From positions 1,000,360 to 1,064,359 of the forward strand of contig CAJNDS010002512.1 in the NCBI GenBank assembly GCA_905221605.1: a stretch of DNA of 64,000 bases, read 5' to 3'. How positions within the stretch are numbered: the first letter of the stretch is position 1; each line of letters opens with the position of its first letter. The notes beneath the pieces were generated by a model. The model was given only the letters and a program-made list of their open reading frames with translations, was not told where the DNA came from and ran no database searches. Below, piece after piece: positions 12,701-23,244 of the stretch. This DNA comes from Symbiodinium natans (taxonomy: Eukaryota > Sar > Dinophyceae > Suessiales > Symbiodiniaceae). The position numbers were made by a program, and so were the translations under genes.

Positions 12701-12876
12701 TCTGGTCCAATTGTCTTTGCCGCTGTTCATGTGGAGGCAAGGACGGGATGCTCCAGTATGATGAGTTTCTGGAGTGGGTCTTTAAGGACCCCACTGTCGC
12801 AACTTGGCAGTGCTGCAGACAGCCGACATTGGGGGAACCAGCGTCCGCAGGGCACAGGGCCAGGTTGGGCATGTGA
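9766..12876 (+). CDS. EF-hand calcium-binding protein (six exons)
   Basis: Calmodulin-like calcium sensor with two EF-hand motifs. Exons: 9766-9792 (start, MAEKENEPK, good context gccATGg), 10369-10428 (basic, VEDKKKKDRKPHL), 10990-11029 (EEAFKKWDITGDG), 11518-11579 (AISRYELHAALTQLGMDEAQ), 12498-12528 (VAKCFNSADIS, only 31 nt) and 12737 onward (KDGMLQYDEFLEWVF), open to TGA 12874-12876. Loop 1 reads D-I-T-G-D-G-A-I-S-x-x-E; loop 2 reads D-I-S-K-D-G-M-L-x-x-D-E. Joins are in phase with GT donors (after 9792, 10428 and 11029) and GC donors (after 11579 and 12528). Another exon could lie between 10428 and 10990. The true C-terminus is uncertain because a donor may lie before 12876. Large ORFs at 11090-11671 fall inside intron 3. 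Confidence 0.8.
11675..11960. repeat. G18 run followed by degenerate GCAGGATTCTCTG repeats
   Basis: G18 at 11692-11709, then GCACTCC and GCAGGATTCTCTG-like words recurring at irregular 30-60 bp spacing to about 11935. It lies inside an intron of the EF-hand gene. No coding sign. Confidence 0.5.
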
Positions 12877-14580
12877 AACCAGGGACGCCCATCAGATTGC
12901 TGTCGACTGCTATTGCTTTGCAACACGCAACCTTTCGAGAATAAGTTTCAGGGGCTGCTTTAGGGAACTTTAGGGCCTTGAGAGGCAAGTCACACACTTA
13001 TTCAGATCTACCAACAACAAGAGCAGCATCATGGGCAAGTGTGGCTACCCTAGGGGCCCACAGGTTTATACAGCGGTACTGACAAGCTTGAGCAGAATCA
13101 TTGCATGCTGCAGTAGCGCGAGTTGTTCTCTAACAACTAAGCTGTTGTGATGGACATGTTCGCTCAGGTATGCGCATACAGCCTGAAGACAGCGCGCCTC
13201 GGTGGCGACAAAGGTTGTAGCTTCGGATACAGCCTTGATGTAGCACCATCTTCACCGCCCCGTGGCGATGCGGTTTTGGCATTGGTCGGCTATCCACATG
13301 GAGAAGAAGTGTAACAACTCCAGCGGGCAGGCCGTATGCAGCCTGCTGGGCTACGCATTTCAATAAACAAATTTAAATTGTGATTCCTGTAAACCAAAAT
13401 CATCCCATGAGAGCTGGGAGGTGCCGAATTGCTTCCCTGTGATATATAAAAAGAACCCCCCACCCAACCCCGCAAAGCAAAATCAGGGTTGTTGCCCCGC
13501 AATGGCGAGAAAGAAATTTTGAAATTAGTGGAGGGACGTCTTTCATGGTGGGAAACATAAACAGATTTTGGGGGGAGCACCCCCGGCCCAAATGTAAAAC
13601 GGGGAGTTTTGTGGACCGTACCGAACGTTCTACATAAGCTGGCTTCCAATGGTGAGGAGTCGGTGAAGTCGGGGCCGCTTGTGCTGAATACTGTTCGCAC
13701 GCTGCTATAGCACCAGTACTGCTGCCTTGACCAGCGTAGGTGGTCGTCCCTGGTCTGCGAACATGAACATGCTCTCTACCTATGGAACTTCTTAACAAAA
13801 CTTTGACAGCGGTAGAGCTTGCAAGTCCTGCTAAGCCTGCCACAGGAAGGAAGGCCTTCATGTATGCACGCCAGAGGCGTGTCAGGACCGGGTTCTTGCT
13901 CAAGCCGTGAAGAGTTTGTGTAGGGTTTAGGGCCCCACAGCCTAGGTTTCTTCAGCTGTGCTATTTTTGCCACTTGCTCTCGCTTGCACGATTGCCTTCG
14001 CTCGCGGACGCGAAGCCGTTGAAATTACTAGGCTTTGGCACTTGTACGTGTCAGGCTCCTCCGCGCGTGCCGCTTTCCTGCCCGTGCTGTTTACCCCCTA
14101 CCTCGTGCTAGACATGGCCATTGGATTAACTAGTTTTGGTTTGCGCAAGACAGTTCGGCCAGCCCTGCCCATTCATTGCTTGTGTTTTGTTGTTTTGCTG
14201 TTTTCGCATTTCGGCTGCGCCATGCATGTTCGCTCGCAGACAACAGCGGCAGCCACTCTTCATCCTAAACAAGCACGGCCTGTTGGTCGGCCGTGCTCTT
14301 CACTTCCCCCAGAGGTTTGTGTGTTCATAGTGGTAGAAACGTATGTTGTCTCTCGTAGCCGGATTGCGTGCAGGAGATTTGGAAGGTTACAGAGCCTTTC
14401 GAAGACATGGATAAGGCGACTTGGCAGACTGTTGATGCAAAATGTGTCCGGAGCTTGATCGGCAACCGCGAACGAGCTGGAAGCTAGGAACCATGCCAAC
14501 TTGAAGCCTAAAAAAAGAGGGCCAAGCAGTTTGGGCTCCGAAGTCCGCACCTCACTGCCACGATGCAACGAAACTGTGAG
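12877..14580. other. No supported gene
   Basis: Open frames exist on both strands (for example minus 13400-13903 and plus 13958-14458), but none ends in convincing splice signals or matches a family I know. If the dynein-like gene to the right is real, its upstream exons should be here; I could not find them. Confidence 0.4.
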
Positions 14581-15298
14581 GTTTTCTTTGCTGCCATGGT
14601 GATCCTCGGAGAGGATCGAGATTTAAGTTGGAACGGCGTCCGGGCGTGGGCTGGCCGCACTTTAGGCTTTTTGGGGTTATTGTGGACAGTTTCCCGGCTT
14701 CTAAGGGTGCCAAGGGGTGTTGTTGGCGTTCAATCCGGCTTCGGGGTTCATTGTCTAGCAAATGACGCAGGTCGGGCATGCACCCCCAAAAAACTTGGAG
14801 GAAAGGGTGGAGACTTTTGGGGGCCTTGGACGTCGGGATATGACTATACAGCCCAGGGCTCACGAGTCCCCATCTCAGGTTGATGAAGAAGCCAGGCGTT
14901 TTCCTGGACAAGCTCCACACCTATGACACGTCCCACGTGACCGAGGTAGGTGAGTGGGCTCCTGGATCGTCTTGCTTGGGGCGTCTCTGAGTTCGAGGTC
15001 TTTTGATGCGGTTGAGGAAGGTTGCAGCTGCCCTGTTTCAGTGCCGTCCAGTATGTCCGTTTTCCTTGCCGCCGACCTCTTGAGCAACCCAAGGGGACTT
15101 GGCAGCTCCTACGAGAAAAACGGGTTATTGAGCAAGGCACTGCTTCTTTTGCTGCTCCTCAGCTCCGAATTGTCAGGCCCGGGATTTCAAAGCAAACATC
15201 TACGACAAACCCCCCCCATGGTAGGGGGCCCTACATGACATGCCCCTGGCTTGCAGACCACCCTGCGCAAGCTCAAGTTCTTCACCTCAAAGGACGAC
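14581..15298 (+). CDS. Dynein heavy chain-like, microtubule-binding domain exons (partial)
   Basis: Three exons join in phase with GT-AG introns: 14581-14645 (VFFAAMVILGEDRDLSWNGV), 14879-14945 (LMKKPGVFLDKLHTYD) and 15257-15298 (TTLRKLKFFTSKDD). The series 'A..ILGE..-sW...-LM..P..FL..L..YD-......L.K...FTs.D' follows the pattern of the stalk-tip microtubule-binding domain of dynein heavy chains. It would couple ATP-driven motor cycles to the microtubule. The following conserved segment (S.AA..LC.WV) is not visible before the antisense LINE that begins about 350 bp later, nor right after it. It may therefore be a fragment or an intron-interrupted gene. The identification rests on short conserved words only. 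Confidence 0.5.
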
Positions 15299-15768
15299 GT
15301 GGTGGGTTTGGCTGTGTCGAGTAACGTTCTTCGAGCACATGTGTGGAAAGCTTTGCCGGGTCTTGTGGTACACGTCATGCGCAGGCTTAAGAAGCTTCAG
15401 CTCTAAGCGTCCTGCCAAATCCTGTATGGTCACGCAGGTTTCAGGACTGTCCGGACATCGCTTGAATGCGAGCATGTGACATGAGTACTAAGAAAAGGCA
15501 GTGTTCTCGCAGTCTTGGGGCCTGGGGGTCTGATCTTTCCGTGCACCGTCGAACAGCCCCCCATCTGCTGAGCTCCCTGGCCTTGACTTCCCCCAGCTGC
15601 TTCAGGCCAAAATTTCTGGGTGCCCTAAGCACCCTTAATCGCTTACATCGCTTACACTTCAACTCGCTCAAACTGCCCACAGGCAATTGAGAGGGAGGGA
15701 AAGTGGGTTGCGCGGTACCTCCATTTTGCAATGGCAGGTCGTTGCAACGCACAAGGCGTAGCAGTCTT

Positions 15769-18700
15769 TCAGTCGTCATCTACATGTCTCAGAATACCAA
15801 TTCTGATGACCTCAGCCACATAACGGATCCTAAGTTCGTCCACTTCCATAGATGTGGTGGAGTGGAAGAGGATGGAGATGAAGTCAGGCGTTCGGCGTGT
15901 GACAAACTGGGATAGGCCAGAAGCCCCAAACAGGTCACAGGTGCCCGGACAAGCTTGCAAACAGTGTTGCAACGTAGCTTCTACGGCCTGACAGAAGGGA
16001 CACGGCTTCAGCAAAAGCGTATCTTCGTGTCCTGGAGTCGCCAGCAACAGGCGAAGCGGCCACAGTCCCGTCAACCGAGTAAAGCTCCACAGCTCAACAG
16101 AATCCCACAGCTTATCAGGGACACATCCCAACAATACATCCCACCCTTGGCAAGCGCGAACTGGGCAAAGGTCTATGTACCTCAGGTTAAGACCTGCCAA
16201 AACCTTAGTGGCGGAAGCTGCGAATTCCGTCAGGTCCAAGGCACTAAGGCGAGGAGTCAACACTAAACGCTTGTAACGCTGCAGCAAAGTTTTCCGTAAG
16301 GCCTTACAGGATCTGGCCAGTTCCATTTCTTCCAGCGTGCAAACACCAGAGTCCTGCAGAGGCGGAATTCCTCCGCACTGCTCCAGAAGGTCACGAGTCA
16401 TGTGCAACCAAGTACCATTGTGAATGGGTTCGGCCATAGTCACCATACGATACACTGGGTGATCTTGTGGTAGAATGCTGATTTTGGCCAAATAAGCCAA
16501 AGCTCGTAATTTGGCCTTAGTGCCCAACCTAAAATGCCAGCCAACAGTGGCCACTGCAAGAGGCCCGCGTATGGCAGACCCTGCTTTGCCTGCTAGAATT
16601 TGTTTCGCCCAGTCAGCCTGCAGCCTGTTCAGCTGTGAGTATGCGTTGGGGACCAAGGGCAGGAGCTCGGCGGCGTAGAGAATGACGGGTTCGACCCGTT
16701 CAGTGATGGCAACTGCCAAAACCGGGGGTGGAAAGCCTGCCTGCTTAGCCATGGTCATAAGCTCCTGGAAGAGAGCATTTCCCACTTTTAAGATATGGGC
16801 AAGGCGCATTTCCAAGGAAAGACCACGTTCAAGCTGGACCCCTAACAACTTATACGTTTCACACGCAATGTCAACCAAGGGGACGTCAGGAGCGTCATAG
16901 CAGGGCATGATGGCAGTCTTTGACGGTCCCATATTAAACTTGGCACGAACAGTGTGTGCAAACAAGTCCAAACCCTCAGTTGCCGCCTTGCAGACCTCGG
17001 TGCAAGAAGGAAACGGTGCAACCACATCGTCTATAAAGAGGAGAGGTCCCAGGGGCGAGTGGCCCAAGTTCTCCAGGATCTGCACTCTTTCATCGATGGA
17101 ATTTAACCGGCCAAGATCATGGATGGCCACTCGCCGAATCAGGCGTTGATCCCAACCCTGCAACATCAGCCTTTGAAGTCTAGCTACAATGGCTGGCCCT
17201 TCGTTTAATGGTTCAAGGCGACAGAGTTCTGGGACAGGCGTGAGAGTCGTCCACAACCCTGCAATAGCATCGGCTGCAAAACTAGGCAGGACCGAATTGG
17301 AGGGTTGGCAAACAGAAGAAAGAATTTGCTGAAGGAGCTTCATGAAAGCCGTGAAGATGTGAACAGCAAAGCGCTTGCCTTGTGGAAGGCCCGCCCTGAA
17401 AGACATCGCATCTGATACTACCCCACCAAGGGAGAGGACAGCAGAGTCCATGTGAAGGAAGTCCCAGAGTAACAACCACTCTGTACCCACCACTCCTGCA
17501 TGAAAAGCTGCGAGCAGCATTGCATTATGATCCGTAGCATCATAGGCGGATTGTATGTCTGCAAAGAGCAGATATGTATGGAGCCCTTGTGAGTGCCGGA
17601 TTTGTGCGTGTAGTATTACCGCTAAAACGATTGCCACTGTCTCAAACTTGCCCCCCAGTTGCGCTGCGCCAGTGAAGTCCTCTAAGATCTTCTTGCAACG
17701 TCCGAGCCAGAGCCCATCTTGAACTGCAGCCATGTCTGAGACGACACTTATTGGTCTGAGATTAGTGACCTTTCGGACTACTCTAGGCCCAGCCTTGCGA
17801 ATGGGCGTGATGCGTCTTTCACACCAAAGCGAGGAAGTTAACTCACACTCCCTAGCTAAGTTAACCAAAGCCAAATTGAGAGCCTTAGCTGGGGGACAGC
17901 TCGTCTTGGCAGCTGCCAGAGCGCATCGATAACTTTGTTTGCGCAGACGGAAAGACCGTTGCACTTCCTCAAGTTCTTGCCATGAATAAGGGGCTGCGTT
18001 GACTGCCGTGTTGCTTTCAGGGGCATCCGCAAGACCTGGAATGCCTCTCGGCACAGCTTTGTGCCTGTGAATGGTGCGAACACTCTGTTCAAGTGCACGC
18101 TCACATTCTGGATCCTGATAGAAATCATTGTCCGCTCTTCCCAGCAAATCATGCTGGATAGCAGAAATAGTTTGTTGCACCCCTGAAACTGCACCAGTGT
18201 TAGGCTCAGCCAAAGCATACCCAAAATCACGGTCCTTCTTGAACCATGAAGAAAGAAAGGCTTTCGCCTGATTAGGTTGAGATGTCAGGAGCGACAAATA
18301 TCTGCTTACAGTGGCCGCCTTGGTTTGGTCATCAAATTGCTTCACAGCTGCCTTGTATTGGTCATAGTTCTGGAAGTCACAGACTTTAGGCACTCTCTGT
18401 GGCCACCGATTCTTTTGACCGGCGACTCCGCGAACACGGGTAAGTCCCCCGCAATGCCCTGTAAAACAAACCAAAACTTCCCTAATCCAAGCAGCGGCGT
18501 CAAGCAAATCCCGCTTACGCTTAGGCAACAAACAGTGCTTGTTTGCTGCAATCTCAACTTGCACGTCATTAGTAATCAAGGCAGCCAATGCAAATGAGGA
18601 CTCTGCCGAAGCTAGCGCCTCATCCCACTCATTCGATTGGGACCAAATGACTCGCCCAACAGATGATTCAAAGGACGCCTGCAAGGATACGGGGCAGCGT

Positions 18701-19761
18701 GAGATAACCATGGAATGATCAGACGCTCCAATGTCCTCTTGGACTACATCAACTGGTAAGGGTTGGCACCTGTCAGTTAGGACGAGGTCGATAATCGTCC
18801 CACTGACATGCGTCGGGAAATGCGGGTTGCATGCTACCAGGTTACGGGATTCAATTTCCAGCTGTATGAGTTTGTCATTGAGCCTTTGGCAGCAATGTAG
18901 ACAGCTGCATTCTGGTGAGTGGTGAACAAGACCTTGCAGATGAACGTTGCCATCACCTGCAATTACAATTCTGGATGAAGGGTATTTCGTCTTGATAATG
19001 TCGAATTCAGAAAGAATTTGCCGCCAAGTCTGTAAGTCACCCCCTGGTTTGGGATAGATGGCTCCCAGAATAAGAGCAGGACCCTGTCGCTGCCAACGTT
19101 GGCCACGGAACATCAGCCAGAGGATCACTGGGGAACCCATGTCTTCCATGACAGAAACTTCTAAACGCAGTTCTGACGCAACAAGTACACCCACTGCTTC
19201 CCATGAGGTAGTTTGCAGACCAAGCCACTCAAAAGGGAAGCCTGCAGGAATTTCCGCTCCGGGGGGCCACCTGGCCCCAGGAAGGATACAAACCTGTATG
19301 TTCTTGTCCACTAAAACGGAGCAAATGTGGAAGAGCCGCCATACGAGGAGTTCTTCACTAGCAATGCGGCTCAACCCCAAGCGCCCCGGATTTAGGACAG
19401 CAAAGGTGAGCTCAGAACATTGGAACCCTTCCTGCTTATGTTCATATTGGTCCACCAAGGTGCCTCCCATGTAGGGCGATTCAATTGCCACTCTGCTTGT
19501 GGTGCTGCGTGCAGCACTTGGAATGGCCACGTGCTTCAAGAAACCCTTTAACGCAGAAACAAATTCAGAAAGCTTTGCCAGTCTCAAAAAACGGGATTGT
19601 CCATTGGAGGCTAGGTTCCCAGGGTTTTGCGGGGCTAACTCAAAGAGCCCCCGAATATCTTTGAGGGCAGCGTTGACCTCCATTCTTTTCGGCACACTGG
19701 CCAGCCAGTCCGACCAGATATGGCGAAGCTCTTGGATACACAGTTGTATCGAATCGTCCAT
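15769..19761 (-). CDS. LINE ORF2: endonuclease-reverse transcriptase
   Basis: A 1330-aa polyprotein that would nick target DNA and prime reverse transcription from it. Residues about 115-355 form an exonuclease/endonuclease/phosphatase fold: LNPGRLG near 123, IAGDGN at 267-272, TIIDLVLTD at 322-330 and the catalytic GASDH at 345-349. The reverse transcriptase spans about 645-960, with motif A FADIQSAYD from 733, motif B GLPQG at 791-795 and motif C FIDD at 909-912, so the three catalytic aspartates are present. Near the C-terminus CPFC (1254-1257), H1266 and C1271 form a CCHC zinc finger typical of LINE RTs. The gap between motifs B and C (about 115 aa) is longer than usual. The start is the first Met after a stop; an N-terminal extension of about 110 aa has no known domain. 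Confidence 0.9.
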   Translation of the reverse strand: MDDSIQLCIQELRHIWSDWLASVPKRMEVNAALKDIRGLFELAPQNPGNLASNGQSRFLRLAKLSEFVSALKGFLKHVAIPSAARSTTSRVAIESPYMGGTLVDQYEHKQEGFQCSELTFAVLNPGRLGLSRIASEELLVWRLFHICSVLVDKNIQVCILPGARWPPGAEIPAGFPFEWLGLQTTSWEAVGVLVASELRLEVSVMEDMGSPVILWLMFRGQRWQRQGPALILGAIYPKPGGDLQTWRQILSEFDIIKTKYPSSRIVIAGDGNVHLQGLVHHSPECSCLHCCQRLNDKLIQLEIESRNLVACNPHFPTHVSGTIIDLVLTDRCQPLPVDVVQEDIGASDHSMVISRCPVSLQASFESSVGRVIWSQSNEWDEALASAESSFALAALITNDVQVEIAANKHCLLPKRKRDLLDAAAWIREVLVCFTGHCGGLTRVRGVAGQKNRWPQRVPKVCDFQNYDQYKAAVKQFDDQTKAATVSRYLSLLTSQPNQAKAFLSSWFKKDRDFGYALAEPNTGAVSGVQQTISAIQHDLLGRADNDFYQDPECERALEQSVRTIHRHKAVPRGIPGLADAPESNTAVNAAPYSWQELEEVQRSFRLRKQSYRCALAAAKTSCPPAKALNLALVNLARECELTSSLWCERRITPIRKAGPRVVRKVTNLRPISVVSDMAAVQDGLWLGRCKKILEDFTGAAQLGGKFETVAIVLAVILHAQIRHSQGLHTYLLFADIQSAYDATDHNAMLLAAFHAGVVGTEWLLLWDFLHMDSAVLSLGGVVSDAMSFRAGLPQGKRFAVHIFTAFMKLLQQILSSVCQPSNSVLPSFAADAIAGLWTTLTPVPELCRLEPLNEGPAIVARLQRLMLQGWDQRLIRRVAIHDLGRLNSIDERVQILENLGHSPLGPLLFIDDVVAPFPSCTEVCKAATEGLDLFAHTVRAKFNMGPSKTAIMPCYDAPDVPLVDIACETYKLLGVQLERGLSLEMRLAHILKVGNALFQELMTMAKQAGFPPPVLAVAITERVEPVILYAAELLPLVPNAYSQLNRLQADWAKQILAGKAGSAIRGPLAVATVGWHFRLGTKAKLRALAYLAKISILPQDHPVYRMVTMAEPIHNGTWLHMTRDLLEQCGGIPPLQDSGVCTLEEMELARSCKALRKTLLQRYKRLVLTPRLSALDLTEFAASATKVLAGLNLRYIDLCPVRACQGWDVLLGCVPDKLWDSVELWSFTRLTGLWPLRLLLATPGHEDTLLLKPCPFCQAVEATLQHCLQACPGTCDLFGASGLSQFVTRRTPDFISILFHSTTSMEVDELRIRYVAEVIRIGILRHVDDD

Positions 19762-20026
19762 GGCTGCAATTAAGGCTGAAAGGTAAAAAAGCCCCGGGCG
19801 TAAAAAACCTCATGAAGGCGAGAGAAAAAAAAATGAGTGCAAGGCACAAATCTTCAATAACACCACTTCACGGGCAAAGTCTAGCGGTTGAAGAACCAGA
19901 TCTAGGAACGGCTCGCTGCCAATTTCACATACCGCGTCCCATGGTACATTCATGTGGTGTTCCACATCGACAAATTAAGTATTCAAATTAGGTGCAAGCG
20001 GTCTCGAGTAGAAGTTGAAACGAGCC

Positions 20027-20875
20027 TCACGCTTCACTGGTGGGACTCATAAGCGTGGAAACAGGCCCAAAGAAGGGCAAAAGCTTTCTCAAAATGTCAT
20101 GCGTGAAGCAAGACCTACGCCCCTTCAGCACCACTTGGACCAAGCGGCTGTGAACTTGCACTGTCAGCTTTACTGACGGCGAAAAAGTAATCGAAACACT
20201 GGGCTGACCTTTCTGTCCACCCACCTCTCCATAAGGCATTCTCGCATTCGGCTCGCCTTTCTTTAACACCTTAATTCCAGCAGCCTCAACTTTTGCATGG
20301 AGGGCTGCTGCTGAAACAATGGGAGGCATTGGGTGAAACGTGGCAGTGATATTTGAACGGTGATTTCCTCCTAGCTCCGCAAGCTTTGAGCAGACATTGT
20401 CTAACGCTTTCAAGATGGCCGAGTCTGTCTTCAAAACCTGGAGGTCATGGGCTAGCGACTCTTTCGCGCCGGAGTCCCAAACCTTTTGCGAGGTCTCTTC
20501 AACTGCACTTGGCTCTACACGAGGCTCAGCGTTGACGAGACTAGCCACAACCTCGGGGATTGTGACCTTGACATGCGCAAAGATTTCCTGCTTAAAGTCC
20601 TCAAGCTTTTTCGCTAGGAGCTCATGGATCGCATCGGGGAGTACATTCACGACACTTGACGCTTGAGTACAGGTTGCGTTCCTCAATCTCGGCAAAGGTG
20701 AACGGGACCTGCTACGTGAAGAAGAAGAATCTTCTGCAGTAGCTTCGTGGGGATGACATGGGTCAATCTCATAGGATTGCGGTGTGAAATGATCTCGGCC
20801 AACATGCTCAATCTCAAGTTGGTGTAAGAAGCACTCAACAGCAGCATTGACTCTGCAGATGGCTTCGCGATCCAT
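20027..20875 (-). CDS. LINE ORF1 protein (282 aa)
   Basis: Upstream ORF of the LINE, presumed nucleic-acid-binding partner of ORF2. It has an SR-rich patch (SSSSRSRSRSPLPR) near residues 51-64, then a helical region (about 80-170, DAIHELLAKKLEDFKQEIF) that could oligomerise, and a C-terminal part with alternating beta-like segments (SVSITFSPSVKLTVQVHSR). I see no CCHC knuckle or clear RRM. Its position directly upstream of ORF2 on the same strand is the main evidence for its role. Confidence 0.75.
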   Translation of the reverse strand: MDREAICRVNAAVECFLHQLEIEHVGRDHFTPQSYEIDPCHPHEATAEDSSSSRSRSRSPLPRLRNATCTQASSVVNVLPDAIHELLAKKLEDFKQEIFAHVKVTIPEVVASLVNAEPRVEPSAVEETSQKVWDSGAKESLAHDLQVLKTDSAILKALDNVCSKLAELGGNHRSNITATFHPMPPIVSAAALHAKVEAAGIKVLKKGEPNARMPYGEVGGQKGQPSVSITFSPSVKLTVQVHSRLVQVVLKGRRSCFTHDILRKLLPFFGPVSTLMSPTSEA

Positions 20876-21089
20876 GGATCTACCCTACCTTCCCACGAAA
20901 ACGCCCAAAAACTACCGAAACAGGCCAAGAGCCTTCAATGTCACAAGCAACGCGGCTCATGATCTTTCAACAAGTTGCAAGCCCTCAAATGTACTTGCTG
21001 GTCGTCATGAGTCACTGCAAGCTTGGTTAAGGCGCAACTTCCATGATCTTTTTCGGTCATTGCAGAACCATACCCAAAACATTCTCTGA

Positions 21090-23060
21090 ACACTCACAGG
21101 CACATGCATTCCTGCACGCGCATCCTACATCCATCCAAGGCTCAGGAGCACATTTTTGGAAGGTGCTTCCGAGAGGAATCTGCACAACAATCCCTTAAAA
21201 AAAAAGAAAAAAAAACAAACAAACAACCAACCACCAATGCCCCCACTTCCTAAACCCATCTAAGGCCCAAGGCTCAGGGGTGTCCTCAGTCAAGGTGGAA
21301 AAGAAAAAAAAAAAAAAAAAACGGGCGGCCGCAAACCAAGGCACATGCATGCATCATGCATTCCTGCACCCATTTCAGGCTCAGGAGCACATTTTTGGAA
21401 GGTGCTTCCGAGAGGAATCTGCACAACAATCCCTTAAAAAAAAAATCAACAAACAACCAACCACCAATCTCCCCACCTCCTAACCCATCTAAGGCTCAGG
21501 GGTCTCCTCAGTCAAGGTGTACGCGTGCGGTAGCACATCTCACACAACACACACCACACACAACCACGAACGCACACCACGAAAACAGCAAACAAAAAAA
21601 AAAACAACAACAACAACAAGCAACGTCCAATCCCCACACATCCTCGACCCATCCAAGGCTCAGGAGTGTCCTTAGTCAAGGCGCATGCGTGCAGCAGCCC
21701 AGTAAACAATCCAGACGTGCAAAAAGCAACGCGCCACAAGCACACAACCACGCACGCCCACGAAGCAACAGCGAACCACAGAAACACCGACGACAAGCAT
21801 CCAACTCCCACATATCATCCAAGGCTCAGTAGTGTCCTTAGTCAAGGCGCATGCGTGCAGTAGGTCTGCACACAATACACGCGACGAAACAGCAACCAAC
21901 GGACCAACTGACAACCAGCAACCAATCCCCACACATCCCAAACCCTTCCAAGGCTCGGGAGTGTCCTTAGCCTCGGCGCATACGTGCAGTAACTCAGCAA
22001 ACAACCAAGACTCACAGCCACCAAAGCCACGCACGCACACGACGAAACATCGAACAACAGACCAACTGCCAACCAAAATCAAACCAGACACATCCCAAAC
22101 CCCTCCAAGATTCAGGAGTGTCCTTAGTCAAGGCGCACGCGTGCGGTATAGTAAACAGCCACCCAAGACACAAAACCACGCATGCACGCTACGAAACATC
22201 GAACAGCTGACCAACCGACAACCAACAAACAAACCCAACACATCCCAACCCCCGCCAAGATTCAGGGGTGTCCTTAGTCAAGGCGCATGCGTGAAGTACA
22301 GTTAAACAACCAAGACCCGAAAACAACAAACACACCACAGAAACGCGACCACGCATTGGCCCGGAAGAGAAAAAAAAAAAACGAACAACAAACCAACCGA
22401 CCACCAACAACCAAACTTCGCGCATCCCAAACCATCCAAGGCTCAGGAGTGTCCTTAGTCAAGGCGCACACGTGCAGCACCACCAGAAGCAACCAAGACC
22501 CTCCATCAACAACAACACCCCACACACACACACAGTGGCAAAAAAAAAAAAAAGGGCGGCCCCAAACCAAGGCACATGCATGCATCATGCATTCCTGCAC
22601 GCTCGTCCTAAATCCATTTCAGGCTCAGGAGCACATTTTTGGAAGGTGCTTCCGAGAGGAATCTGCACAGCCCCAAACCAAGGCACATGCATGCATCATG
22701 CATTCCTGCACGCTCGTCCTAAATCCATTTCAGGCTCAGGAGCACATTTTTGGAAGGTGCTTCCGAGAGGAATCTGCACAGCCCCAAACCAAGGCACATG
22801 CACGCATCATGCATTCCTGCACGCTCGTCCTAAATCCATTTCAGGCTCAGGAGCACATTTTTGGAAGGTGCTTCCGAGAGGAATCTGCACAACTAAAAAA
22901 AAAAAATCAACAAACAACCAACCACCAATCCCCCAACCTCCTAAACCCATCTAAGGCCCAAGGCTCAGGGGTGTCCTCAGTCAAGGTGGAAAAAAAAAAA
23001 AAACGGGCGGCCCTAAGCCAAGGCACATGTGCCCAGTAAACGCCCCTCTTAGAAAAAAAA
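21090..23060. repeat. A/C-rich composite satellite block
   Basis: Two interleaved families. Family 1 contains GGAGCACATTTTTGGAAGG and TTCCGAGAGGAATCTGCACA; copies start near 21100, 21340, 22571, 22682 and 22793, the last three in tandem with a 111-bp period. Family 2 contains AGTGTCCTTAGTCAAGGCGC and occurs about nine times (near 21261, 21489, 21651, 21817, 21946, 22104, 22253, 22434, 22950). Spacers are almost pure A+C (AACAAACAACCAACCACC). Runs of A followed by CGGGCGGCC appear three times (about 21303, 22544, 22990). Several plus-strand ORFs of 150-250 aa cross the block but only translate the repeats. 20930-21090 shows nothing clear. Confidence 0.85.
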
Positions 23061-23182
23061 AATCTGCCACCGTGTCAGGGCACAGGAACAAACGTCGACA
23101 CAGGAGACACGCACAGACACACACTCTAAGGACCAAACAAAATTCTCAACCCCCCCACCCCGAAAGAAATCGTCACGCACAT

Positions 23183-23244
23183 ATGTCCTCGTCTCCCATG
23201 GCCATCAAACGGCTGCGAGATGCAGTGGGGCAACCATCAAGAAG
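23183..23244 (+). CDS. Candidate first exon
   Basis: Opens with ATG and encodes MSSSPMAIKRLRDAVGQPSR, stopping at GTAAAT. It lies just right of the satellite block. I could not find a partner exon in matching phase, so this is tentative. Confidence 0.25.

Larger units (their letters stand above)
15640..20930 (-). mobile_element. Non-LTR retrotransposon (LINE, EEP-endonuclease type), near full length
   Basis: Minus-strand element with ORF1 (20875-20027) and ORF2 (19761-15769) separated by about 265 bp, the normal LINE order. Both frames are free of stops and frameshifts, so the copy looks recent. On the minus strand the 3' flank near 15636-15660 holds a short GTAAGCGAT duplication that could be a microsatellite-like tail; there is no poly-A. 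The ends are approximate: I did not find a convincing target-site duplication. Confidence 0.85.

Noticed and set aside
13290-13903. Two overlapping minus-strand ORFs (136 and 167 aa)
   Set aside because: Both frames are open over the same stretch, neither shows a domain or splice context; possibly part of a dispersed repeat, which I cannot test here.
21090-23060. Regularly spaced repeats resembling a CRISPR array
   Set aside because: Repeats are 40 and about 100 bp, diverged, with A/C-rich related spacers, in a eukaryotic intron-rich context and with no cas genes.
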